Shown: positions 52,561 through 62,440 of the stretch, piece by piece | Position numbering within the stretch: the first letter of the stretch is position 1 | Layout: each line of letters opens with the position of its first letter | NCBI RefSeq assembly: GCF_030035675.1 | Contig: NC_084482.1 | Span: forward strand, 177,658,373 to 177,722,372 | Direction: 5' to 3' | DNA: 64,000 bases | From: Rhineura floridana | Taxonomy: Eukaryota > Chordata > Lepidosauria > Squamata > Rhineuridae | Notes under the pieces: generated by a model | Seen by the model: only the letters and a program-made list of their open reading frames with translations | What the model was told of the DNA's origin: nothing | Database searches by the model: none | Program-made: the position numbers and the translations under genes

Positions 52561-53484
52561 TACGTTAACATCTGTAAAGTAGCGCCCAATCCAAAAGTCA
52601 AAGATTTCTTCTTTCTCTCAAACAATTTTTAGTTTCATTCTTGATTCTTGGGTGTCAAATGTTCATGTTTACAGCTAAATAAGTGTGCCTGGAATGACAG
52701 CCTTGCAGTTCAGTTCTAGGCATGCCTGCTCGGAATCAATTCCACTGAATTCAGTTGAACCTCATGTTGTCATGACCTGGGGTTGTAGCTCCCATGTCTT
52801 GACCATTAACTTTCATCTGAACTTTACAGTCATTTGGCAAGGTCAAAGTTAATTGTGTTTCTTTAAATCTTTTGTAGAACTGACCTGTTTCTTACACTTG
52901 TTCTTTAATCTGATGTAAAGATATTACAAGGCACCCTGTGGTACTCTGTGCTAAAAATTTACTTATGCTTATAGCTTCCTTTTGGAAAGCTGCTGATGCT
53001 ATCTGCATAGATATCATATTTTCATTGTTCTTAATCCTCTTATTTCCTCTTTTCCCCAATGTGTTTGGTAGTGCTGAACCTAACCCTTTCAACTGACTGG
53101 GTGATAAACACCAGCAGGAGTTGCATTTTTTTAACAGTCTCTGCCAAATGGCCTACAGAACTTTTTTCATGATTTAATATCCAGAAGTTGGGTCTGTGTG
53201 AAGTGGGGTGTCAGAGAGAAGGAGCATGATGTGTATTGTTTTGGTATGTCTTTTCAAAAAGGCCAGTAGCAAATTAATTTTTAGGAATGGAAACATAACA
53301 AGATCCAAAGCCCGTTGGTTGTGAGTAGAGAAGTGACAGTCTGGAAAAAACCCACAGTTTTTCCAAGTTCCCCTTAATTTTTCCATTTTTTTCAGAACAA
53401 TTGGAGAAAAAAAGGAAAACAACCCTGTTCCTCCCACCAGACTTTTCTGTTTTTCCTCCCTCTGGGCCTTTACATCTCTAGTTG
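52561..53484. other. Unassigned interval
   Basis: Positions 52708-52755 hold a copy of the dispersed motif (CAGTTCTAGGCATGCCTGCT, then CACTGAATTCAGTTG). No gene recognised. Confidence 0.35.
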
Positions 53485-53650
53485 TGTGTGGCGTGTGGTC
53501 AGGTTAGCATTGGACTAGGTCTGTTGGGAACCCGTATTCCAATCCACACACAGCAGTGAAGCTCGCTGGATGACACTGGGACAGTCACAATTACTCAGCC
53601 ACCTAGTTCATAGGGTTGTTGGGAGGAAAATAAGGAAATTCAGGTACTGT
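53485..53650 (+). repeat. tRNA-derived SINE, diverged
   Basis: GCATTGGACTAGGTCTGTTG (A-box to anticodon-like part), TATTCCAATCCACACACAGC (B-box region, mutated), GTGAAGCTCGCTGGATGACA, and CATAGGGTTGTTGGGAGGAA. It is an old member of the Sauria-like head family. Confidence 0.65.
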
Positions 53651-53779
53651 GGGCTTAGCCAAACTGATGGAGATGACCTTAGGCAGACCGTCCAAAGGAA
53701 AGTAAGGGGCTGCCCAGCCAGTGTCACCACCATTATTCTCCATTATTTTGTAATAAACTATTGTTGTGAAACTGTCAGT

Positions 53780-53965
53780 GTAGGCTGGTCCATTAGGGCA
53801 AATGGGGCACTGCCCCACCAGCCTCAGTCTGCCTTTGGCAAGCCGTCACCTGCCTGCTTTCTTACCGACAACCAGTCAGGTAGTGGCTTTCCTTTCATTG
53901 GATCCGGCTCTACCCACTGCTGGACTCACTGCCTTCTGCCCTACCAGTCCCAGTGAGCACCAGCC
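53780..53965 (+). repeat. Dispersed repeat shared with 9.09-9.29 kb
   Basis: The blocks GGGCACTGCCCCACCAGCCT, GTCACCTGCCTGCTTTCTTA and TTCATTGGATCCGG align in order with 9110-9250. Family unknown. Confidence 0.5.
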
Positions 53966-56384
53966 ACCACTGGAAATAATATTGTCAAAGAGCTACCAAT
54001 AATATTAACTTGAAGGGAAGTGAGAATTTTAAAAATAAAATTCTGTCAGATTTAAGCGTTTTTAACATTCTTTTAAATAAATCAGGCTTTTCCAGTTGAA
54101 TCTTTAGTCTTCCGAAGAATCTTCAGAAGAAATGTCTGTTGGGGTTTATTTCTCAGTAAATGCTTAGGATTGCTTCCCAAAGTACTTTATTTCAGCTGGC
54201 TTGTGCCCTTAGGATTTATTTTAATGTTTCTCCTACATGCTCACAAAGTGTTTCACGTACATTACCTCAGCACTTTTTATCTCACATGTAATCTGTACAG
54301 CATTCTTATAAGGTAGGTACATATGTGTATAGTATAAAAATTGCAGGAGGTTTTGCTGTAATTTTAGTGAACTGTAATATTTTTTTGGGAATGTATTGCC
54401 AAACTAAAACTCAAGATCAATTTAAAATGTTTGCTCCTCTTCTTGATGTCCATGTACTCTTTTTTGTTTTTGTTTTTACGGTGGGTGGGAAGTAGTAACA
54501 GATTATGAAGGCATCTTGCTGTTTGCATGCAAAGGGCTGAAGGTTCTGTGCATATTCTTATCAGCTAAGTGAGGCTGTGCGGGTATAATTGTTGGCAGCT
54601 TCCCTCTCATTCCCCCTGCCCCCAAATAACTCTGCAGGATGGATATGCAACTCTATACATAAAGTATCCAAGCAGTTTAAGTTAATAAAGACTAGGCTTT
54701 ATCTTAAGAGTGTGTAATAGAAAGAATGCTGACCTTCAGGATTCAATGGACCTTAAATGATGTCCCGCTTTGTCCTAAATTGAATTAGGCTTTTATGACT
54801 GAACTGTAAATGAAAGAGTATGTTTGCCAGAAAATGAATGGTTACTTCTCAGCATATCACTTTCAGCCTCTTAAATAAAAGCGCAATTTGGATGTTGTGT
54901 GCGCTGAGTAATTCAGAAATGATACGCAAGCTGATGATGGTAATAACCAGGGAAGGTGAAAAATGATAAGAGATTGTGGCTTGTGTCACCCTCAAGGCCA
55001 ATCCATGCAGCTGCTGTGCATGAGGGCATTCTCTATTCTTCCCCCTGCTTGGATTGCATTATACCCCTGGTGAGCAGGTCAACAGGACTGGTTGTTCTGA
55101 GAATCAGTATGTACTGTTTTGTGCTTGTGGGGGATGAGTCAGATAATACCTTGTTATGAGAACGGGGCAGAAGGAAAAGAACCCAGGAGTATGCAGAATA
55201 TTTATATGCACTCCTGTTTTCATGGTTGGGGAAGATGCAGATTACCTTTGTATTAGACTACCTGAAGAAAGGAGTCTGCCAAACTGTGCTTCAGCAGTTT
55301 AGAGTTCGCAGTACATCTGCATTGCAAACATTGGCCCAACTTCCCACATCCATTTCTTATCTATTTTTTTAAAAATCTGGTCAGTTTCATTTGACAAATA
55401 TTTCTTTGAGTGTACCCTTAGGATGTGATGACAGTTGGTATTTGTCATATGAAGGGATCTTCTTTTGTTCCATGAGCACTTAATCAGCTGTCATCACCAA
55501 GGATATGTTAATAACAATTGCAAGTAGAACCTGCAACAAAATGTTGTAGTGTCCTCACCTCCTAATCGGAATGCTCCTATCAGCCATTCCCTCTAATCAG
55601 GACATTCTACCACCCCTGCCAATTTTTATTGTTGTGTTGTGGCTACTGAGCATTCACAGTTGTGATTGCTTTTTGCCCGTGTTAGGATTTCATATAATAT
55701 TGGTACCCACGTGCTAGTACTTCCATCTTGTTTCTCAGTGCCCCCTTTTTGGCTCCATTTCTCTTGGTACTTGCCACCTGAGTTTGCTGTTTATTATGAG
55801 TGATTTTAGGTTGTAGTCCTAAACCACCCCCAACCCCCCTGCAAGCCACATTGAATTCAAAAGGACTTAACTTCTCAGTGAACATGCTTAGGATTGTGCT
55901 GTTATTTATCTTGTGAAATTGACATGGCAAAACATCATCTTGTGATTACTTCTTATTGTCACTTTTTTTGTGAGAATTGAAGTTTTGCATTGGTTCTGAA
56001 AAAGGTTCAGCAGCTTTAGCTTCCCTTAAGAAGTCCTGGGAATTTGTAGGTCTATGATGTTGCAGTTTCCCTAACCCTGTCACAGATACACAATCCCAGG
56101 GGTCTCTTGTGAGAGATGGAAGTTAAGCTAGCTTGTCTATAATAGCTGTTCTCAACTGCAGAAAGTAAAATGTATGTTTATTTTTAAAAAATTATATTTC
56201 AACTTTCTGTAAATTATTCAAGGTGGGGCTTACTGTACAGTAGAAAATAAAATGATACATAATAAAAACAAAGACATTGAAATTAACCTAATAGAACATA
56301 CTGAAAATGGTTGAAAAGACTGTTGCAGCATAAGATCAACTTATGACAATAATTTGCCAAAGCTCTATAAAATAAAACTGTATT
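53966..56384. other. Unassigned interval
   Basis: Mostly plain AT-rich sequence. Copies of the dispersed motif lie at about 54140-54180 (TTTATTTCTCAGTAAATGC) and 55845-55900 (GACTTAACTTCTCAGTGAAC, then TTAGGATTGTGCTG). No exon recognised. Confidence 0.35.
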
Positions 56385-56575
56385 CCCCTCACAGAGCTAC
56401 ATTTCCCAGAGTCCCTTGAAAAGAGGAATTGATTGTTAAACTCTGGGAATTTGTAGCACTGTGAGGGGAATAGGGGGCTCTTAACAACTCCCAGAACTGC
56501 TAACTACAGTCCCCAGGATTTTTGGGGGGAAGCCAGGACTAAACTGCTTCTTGTCATTGGAACTCTGCCTGCTAA
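56385..56575. repeat. MITE-like repeat (CTCACAGAGCTACA family)
   Basis: CCCCTCACAGAGCTACATTT and GGGAATTTGTAGCACTGTGA form an inverted pair, and TCCCAGAACTGCTAACTACA follows. It shares blocks with the repeat at 24685. Ends not defined. Confidence 0.55.
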
Positions 56576-56865
56576 ATCCCAGAAGAGACAAATTCTTAAA
56601 CATCAACTTTTGTGTCCTCTGTTCATTCTCTTGTGTGCCCTGTCTTGTCCAAATGGTAAGCCCAATGGAAAGGCTTGTGTATTATATTTTTAATTTAATG
56701 TGTAACACCTATTTTTTGTAGGTATTCTAGAAATAAAATGTTTCCCACATAATTGAGATGGAGAATTCTGTAACTCCCCTGCTTCCCGGGATCTCTAGTT
56801 GGTTGTGAACATTGTAGGGGAATGATGTTTATTGAGAAGCTATGTGATGCACTGGTTAGTGCAGG

Positions 56866-56992
56866 GATAGCCATCATGGTGCCCTCCAGATGTTTTGGAC
56901 TACAACTCTCTTCAATGCCAGGCCCATGGCAATTGGTAGAGAATGATGAGAGTTGTAGTCCAAAATATGTGGAAGTAACCATGTTGGATACT
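56866..56992. repeat. Palindromic hAT-MITE copy
   Basis: CCAGATGTTTTGGACTACAA pairs with GAGTTGTAGTCCAAAATATG, as in the family at 21939. Outer ends are weak. Confidence 0.7.
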
Positions 56993-57070
56993 CTTGGTTA
57001 GAGTGTTGGAGTAGGACTAAGGAGGTCTAGGTTCATGTTGCTACTCTGCCATGAAGCTTACTGAGTGATC
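56993..57070 (+). repeat. SINE head fragment
   Basis: TTGGTTAGAGTGTTGGAGTA (A-box part), CTAGGTTCATGTTGCTACTC (B-box part), GCCATGAAGCTTACTGAGTG. Truncated where the LINE tail begins. Confidence 0.6.
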
Positions 57071-57360
57071 TTTATTTATTTATTTTATTTTATTCAATGT
57101 GTATGCTGCTTTTCTGCACAAATGCCCTCAAAGTGGCTTACAACCCAATAGGAAAAAATGCATATCAATATAACATTATAATAACAACCCAGTGTCCACT
57201 CAACCACAATACAACTATCCAAATAATTCATTTTGATAATATAAATGTTATAATATTTAAAGTACATTATAAAATAAGCTGTCAAGACACATATGAACCA
57301 GAGTCAGTCATGAAAAACATTTTCAGTACAGTCAAATATCAACAAAACTATAAGTGGCAG
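57071..57360 (-). mobile_element. LINE 3' end fragment
   Basis: TTTATTTATTTATTTTATTT, then GTGTATGCTGCTTTTCTGCA and TCAAAGTGGCTTACAACCCA. This is an L2-like 3' UTR in minus orientation; the distal part is AT-rich and uncertain. Confidence 0.55.
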
Positions 57361-58861
57361 CCAGTTATTTAAAAATGCCAAATACTGGACACAGCAATTT
57401 GTTCAAGGCTGAAGTAAAATATTTTCTCTCCTTCCTTGGTGTAAAGATGGATGTTATCAGGCAGTGAGGGAGGTTTCCAGGAGAGCAACAGTGTGCAGAC
57501 AGTGAACCAGTTACACACTCTCGCCATGACCCTAACTCTCAGGATGGCTTTGAGGATAAAATTGGAGTGGCGGGGAAGGAAGAAAAGTATGCTGTCCTGT
57601 GCTGCTTGGAAGAAGGATAGCTGACTTCCCACATGACTTTATACATGCCACGGTATGTTGCTCCTCATCAAATCATCCAATGTAAACAGAGCAAAGGGGT
57701 TCCATGTTCAAAACACATCAGGAATCTAGGAAGCTGCCTTAATGTGGAGTCAGCCCATTGATTTGAAACAGGAATGTTCTCCAGCTCTGCCAATTACTGC
57801 AGCCTGATTTGATATGGACAGCAGCTGAGTCTCCTTCAAGAACTGCTGAGTTCTGATGAAAAATTGCTCTTTGCCACGCCTTCCACTTAACTGATTTTGC
57901 TCTTACTACACAGTAAATGTTAGGGCATGTCTAAATAAGTTCAAATGGACTTGCACATGCTTGCATCTCCTGGAAGGCAGAAATCAAATATCCCTTTCTT
58001 TTGCAACGGATTTCTGTTTGCTTGGAATGTTATCTGAGATGCTGGGAAATGTAAAAATCTACTTTAGGGCCAGTCTCTTTGATCATGGTGAACAGAAGAG
58101 ACTGCTTATCATTGTGATGCATATAATCAGTGCTTTTGATATTCCCTTGTTCTCAGTTGTGTGCCCCCCCAGTATGGTTTCCATCATCTTATGTCAGTAC
58201 TGTGGATATGAACATGGAAAGTAGTTTGAAGTGTGTGCAAAAAATTTAAGGAACCCTGTAAACATTTGCCACAAATCTTAAGGCTGGTAAATTATAGCTG
58301 TATGGTTACCTGAAAGTAAGGGCAGCATAGCATATTACCATATGTAGTGAAACAGATATTTTGTGCATCAGCTTTCCATTTGTGTGTTATGTGCAAAGTC
58401 ATTCTTAGTTATATTAAAACTACCAGGAGTTTAAGATGCAAATAAATAGGATCGTACCACTAATAGCCTGCAAAAACAATGGATTTGTGCTATCCAATCT
58501 TCTTATTTCTGAATAAAGAATGTCACATTTTTAAAGAATTATGGGTTCTGGGAGATGGATGTTAGTCACTGATATTTTCTTTGGGATGATTACCTAAAGT
58601 GCAATCCTGTACATATCTACTTGGAAGTAAATACCCTGGAGAACTTATAGGATTGCTCTTAATTCTGCATTTCCTCCACAACTTGTTGCATCGCTCAACT
58701 GTTTCTACCATTAGGGTATTTTGCTGATACGATGTGTAAACCTAATGGGCTGCAGTGTTCTAATGTTCTTGTTCCATTTCTCTTTGTTCCCCCCTCCTCC
58801 ACCTTCCTGCAGTTCTTAGCATGCTATCCAAAAAGATGATGACCAAAGACTAGGAAAAAGA
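57361..58861. other. Unassigned interval
   Basis: 57720-57850 has words of the 1187-type SINE (AGGAAGCTGCCTTAATGTGG) on the minus strand but is badly decayed. 58596-58665 has a copy of the dispersed motif (AGTGCAATCCTGTACATATC). A pyrimidine tract CCCCCCTCCTCCACCTTCCT at about 58790 precedes CTGCAG but no convincing exon. Confidence 0.35.
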
Positions 58862-58975
58862 ATAGGTCTTTTTATGATGTTTTAAAGTGTTTTAACTCTT
58901 CTGTTTGCTGCCCTGGGCTCCTATTGGGAGGAAGGGCGGGATATAAATCAAATAATAAATAAATAAAATAGTGCA
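58862..58975 (+). mobile_element. L2-type LINE 3' tail
   Basis: GATGTTTTAAAGTGTTTTAA, then CTGCCCTGGGCTCCTATTGG, GGCGGGATATAAATC and AATAATAAATAAATAAAA. Same end as lineage B at 34.7 kb. Confidence 0.85.
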
Positions 58976-58985
58976 CATCTGTAGC

Positions 58986-60505
58986 ATTTATTTATTTATT
59001 TATTATCTTTATTTATACCCCACCTTTTTTCCAAGTGGAACTCAGGGCGGCTTACAACAAACATAAATACATATGATTAAAACATTCAAAATTCTACATT
59101 AAAATAAGATTAAACCATTAGCACTATTAAAACATTTAACATCCGCTTAAAATAACTAAAAACACATTAAAATAGTGCAGTTAAGCAGTAAACAATGCAG
59201 CAACCTCTCAGTGAACTGTCCTAACCACCTTTTATTCTAAAAGCCTGTTGGAATAAAAAAGTCTTTGCCTGCTGATGGAAGGACAATAAAGAGGAGGCCA
59301 TCCTTGCCTCCTTAGGAAGGGAATTCCAAAGTCTAGGGGCAGCCACCGAAAAGGCCCTCTCTCGCGTCCCCACCAATCGTGCTTGTGAGGGCGTTGGGAC
59401 TGAGAGAAAGACCTCTCCCAAAGATCTCAGGGCCCGGGCAGGCTCATATAGGGAGATACGGTCTACAAGATAGCCTGGACCTAGGCCGTATAGGGCTTTA
59501 TAGGTCACAACCAACACTTTGAATTGTGCCCGGAAACAAACTGGCAGCCAGTGGAGCTGTTGTAACGGGGGGTTATATGCTCCCTGTAGCCAGCCCCAGT
59601 AAGCATTCTGGCTGCAACTCAATGTACCAATTGAAGTTTCGGAACAGTCTTCAAAGGTAGCCCCATGTAGAGCGCATTACAGTAATCTAAACGGGATGTA
59701 AATAAGGCATGTATCACCATAGCCAGATCATACGTCTCCAGGAACGGGCGCAGTTGGCGCACTAGTCTTAGCTGTGCGAAAGCACTCCTGGACACCGCAG
59801 AGACCTGAGCCTCCAAATTTAAAGCCGAGTCCAGGAGCACACCCAGACTGCGAACCTGTGTCTTCAGGGGGAGTGTAACCCCTTTCAGCACAGGCTGACA
59901 CCCTATTCCCTGATCTGCCTTTTGACTGACCAAGAGTACTTCTGTCTTGTCTGGATTAAGCTTCAATTTGTTCACCCTTATCCAATCCATCACTGATGCC
60001 AGGGACCGGTTTAGGGCCAAAACAGCCTCCTTGGTATTAGGTGGAAAGGAGCAATAGAGTTGGGTGTCATCCGCATACTGATGGCACCAAACCCCAAACC
60101 CCCGGACAACCTCTCCCAGCGGTTTCATGTAGATGTTAAATAGCATGGGGGACAGAACTGAACCCTGAGGGACCCCACAGACCAATGGCCACGGAGTCGA
60201 ACAGGAATCCCCCAGCACCACCTTCTGGGTTTGCCCCTCCAGGAAGGGAACCGCTGTAAAACAGTGCCCCCAAGTCCCATCCCAGCAAGGCGGCCCAGAA
60301 GGATACCATGGTCGACGGTATCGAAAGCCGCTGAGAGGTCCAGTAGAACCAACAGGGATACACTCCCCCTGTTCAGTTCTGTGCGTAGGTCATCCACCAA
60401 GGCGACCAAAGCTGTCTCTGTCCCATAGCCAGGCCTGAAACCAAACTGAAATGGATGCAGATAATCCATTTCATCCAGGAATCTCTGGAGCTGGATGTTA
60501 TAGAA
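58986..60505 (-). mobile_element. L2-clade LINE fragment (lineage C)
   Basis: The minus strand encodes DYLHPFQFGFRPGYGTETAL, VLLDLSAAFDTVDHGILLGR, GVPQGSVLSPMLFNIYMKPL, the catalytic YADDTQLYCSF and NKLKLNPDKTEVLLVSQKAD. The C-terminal half has SLGVLLDSALNLEAQV and LHWLPVCFRAQFKVLVVTYK. The frame breaks near 60170 and in a mutated LQLVQNAAARL region near 59610. It is 5' truncated around 60505. The residues PPNTKEAVLALNRSL separate it from lineages A and B. Confidence 0.9.
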
Positions 60506-60619
60506 ATGCATGGGGACTGTCAAAATACAATGTTGCTATCTCTACTAGTGTAATCATCTTTCTCTTAACTGCATAGTGAATGCAGTACTTTCTTGTGTCC
60601 ATGGAATGGTTTCTGTAAG

Positions 60620-60734
60620 GAACTAGTATGGTGGTACACAGCGGAGTACACTGCTGTACCTAGTCTGAAAAGAGCTGGATTCAAATCAGTATTCTGCCAT
60701 AAGCCTAAACCAGTCACTATCTCTCAACCTAAAG
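60620..60734 (+). repeat. Decayed SINE head
   Basis: GGATTCAAATCAGTATTCTG (B-box region) and AAACCAGTCACTATCTCTCA match the Sauria-like head family. The A-box part is eroded. Confidence 0.5.
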
Positions 60735-60882
60735 CAGGTGTGGAGAATCTATGGCCTTCCAGATGTTGCTGAACTACAACTCCCATCATCCGTGGCCATT
60801 TGCCATGCCTGCTGGGCTGATGGGAGTTGTAGTTCAGCAACATCTGGTGGGCCAAAGGTTTCTCACACCTTGCTTAGTCCTG
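60735..60882. repeat. Palindromic hAT-MITE copy
   Basis: The ends CAGGTGTGGAGAATCTATGG and GGTTTCTCACACCTTG are partly inverted. The core CCAGATGTTGCTGAACTACA pairs with TGTAGTTCAGCAACATCTGG. Same family as 21939; no clear target duplication. Confidence 0.8.
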
Positions 60883-61167
60883 CCTTGTAGGCTTTTTTTG
60901 TTTGGTTTTGTTGGCAATAATAAAATGGGAGAAAACCTGTGGGTATAATTCTGTGCTCTTTAGAAGACAGGTTAGATACAAATAAGTTTAAAAATCTCAT
61001 AGCCAGACAAGAAACATGGGTGTTGGCATTCAAGGCAAATGATATGGTAAGACCAAAATATGTACCTGATTAAAATGAAGGGTACCCTTGCATGTTTGAA
61101 ACTTGAATAGTTGATTTTGTAATGTATATTTCTTAAAACACAGAAGTATAGCTTGAACATTGCCCAC

Positions 61168-61312
61168 CATCCCTTACTGCAGGCAGGGGAAACCTTTGGC
61201 GATTCATATGTTACAGGACTACAGCTCCCGTTTTCATGGATCGTTGGCCATGCTGACTGGGGCTGATGGGGAATTGAAGTCCAACTATTTTTGGAGAGCC
61301 ACAGGTTACCTA
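61168..61312. repeat. Palindromic hAT-MITE copy, diverged
   Basis: GGACTACAGCTCCCGTTTTC, GTTGGCCATGCTGACTGGGG and GGGAATTGAAGTCCAACTAT follow the order of the 21939 family. Ends eroded. Confidence 0.65.
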
Positions 61313-61854
61313 TATTGGATTCCTATCTTGTTTTGGCATGATAGCGTACAGCTGAGACAACACTGGGCTCATATTGAGCCACTTCTAGATGTATGCCTTT
61401 TCTGAAAGGATCTTCATACTCTGTATAGTTTAAAAGAGGAAAGTTTTTTTTTAACCCAAGCTATCTGTTAACCAGATTCAGTTTGGCTGTTAACAGGAAG
61501 TAATCTATACGGTACGTGGAAGGGGTGGGATGAGTTGACCTTTGGATCTTCAAAGAGCTTATTTCTTTCTTGATTGTTCTCCCTCAAATCCCTATTTCTC
61601 TTACTAATATCTCCAGCCATGCTAATCCCTAGGTTTGCTTGCTTGGCTCTGGATGAGCTCTTATTGGTGAACAGACCTTTACTCACAATCAGACTATTGT
61701 GCATGGAGGAGTCTTTCTGAAGCAGGTCTGTTGCTTCTTCTTTTGATCCACCCTTACCACTCTGTCCTAAGCTGTGGCCTTTTATCTCCCTCTCCGAACC
61801 ATTATTCTCATTGTATGCCATTTTAGACACCACACGTTAACAATGCAACAATGC
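61313..61854. other. Unassigned interval
   Basis: No gene or repeat recognised. A minus-strand open frame (61468-61833) is hydrophilic and low in recognisable motifs. A CAATGCAACAATGCAACAGT run lies at the right edge. Confidence 0.35.
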
Positions 61855-62040
61855 AACAGTGCAACAATGGAACCAATTCCCTAGTGAGGTGATGGGCTCT
61901 CCAACCCTGGTGACATTCAAGAGGAAGCTGAACAGCCATACACTTAATGGGTATGGTTTTAGTTGGATTTCTGCACTGAGCAGGGAGTTGGACTTGATGG
62001 CCTTATAGGCCCCTTCCAACTCTTCTATGATTCCTCCTCT
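61855..62040 (+). mobile_element. CR1 3' end fragment (classic octamer type)
   Basis: GAGGTGATGGGCTCTCCAAC, TTCAAGAGGAAGCTGAACAG, GGAGTTGGACTTGATGGCCT and CCCCTTCCAACTCTTCTATG with ATTC-type octamers. This is the canonical 3' terminus of amniote CR1. Confidence 0.88.
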
Positions 62041-62440
62041 CATAATACTAGAACTTGGGGATATCCAGTGTAACTGAATGATGGAAGATTCAGGACAGCC
62101 AAAAGGAAATACTTCCTCACACTGCATATAGTTGAACAATGGAATTTACTCCCTCAAGAGGAACTGATATCCAGCAACCTGGATGGCTTTGAAAGAGGGT
62201 TAGACAAATTCATGGAGAATAAGGCTATCAATGGCTATTAGCCATGATGACTGTGTTCTGTCTTTATTGTCGGAGGCATGTGCCTCTGAATACCAGTTGC
62301 TAGAAATCACAGGTAGGGAGAGTGCTTTTGTGCTCAGGTTCTGCTTGCAGGTTTCTGATGGGCATCTGGTTGGCCACTATGAAAAGAGGATGTTGGACTA
62401 AATGGGCCGCTGGCCTGAATCAGCAGTGGTTTTGTTATAT
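62041..62440 (+). mobile_element. CR1 3' end fragment (40-kb subfamily)
   Basis: CTCATAATACTAGAACTTGG, GAAATACTTCCTCACACTGC, ACAAATTCATGGAGAATAAG and GCATCTGGTTGGCCACTATG follow the reverse complement of the 40.4-40.85-kb CR1 end. It abuts the preceding CR1 terminus of a different subfamily in the same orientation. Confidence 0.82.

Noticed and set aside
58785-58850. Exon after a strong pyrimidine tract and CTGCAG
   Set aside because: Two frames stop almost at once and the third stops after 12 or so codons, directly before a LINE tail.
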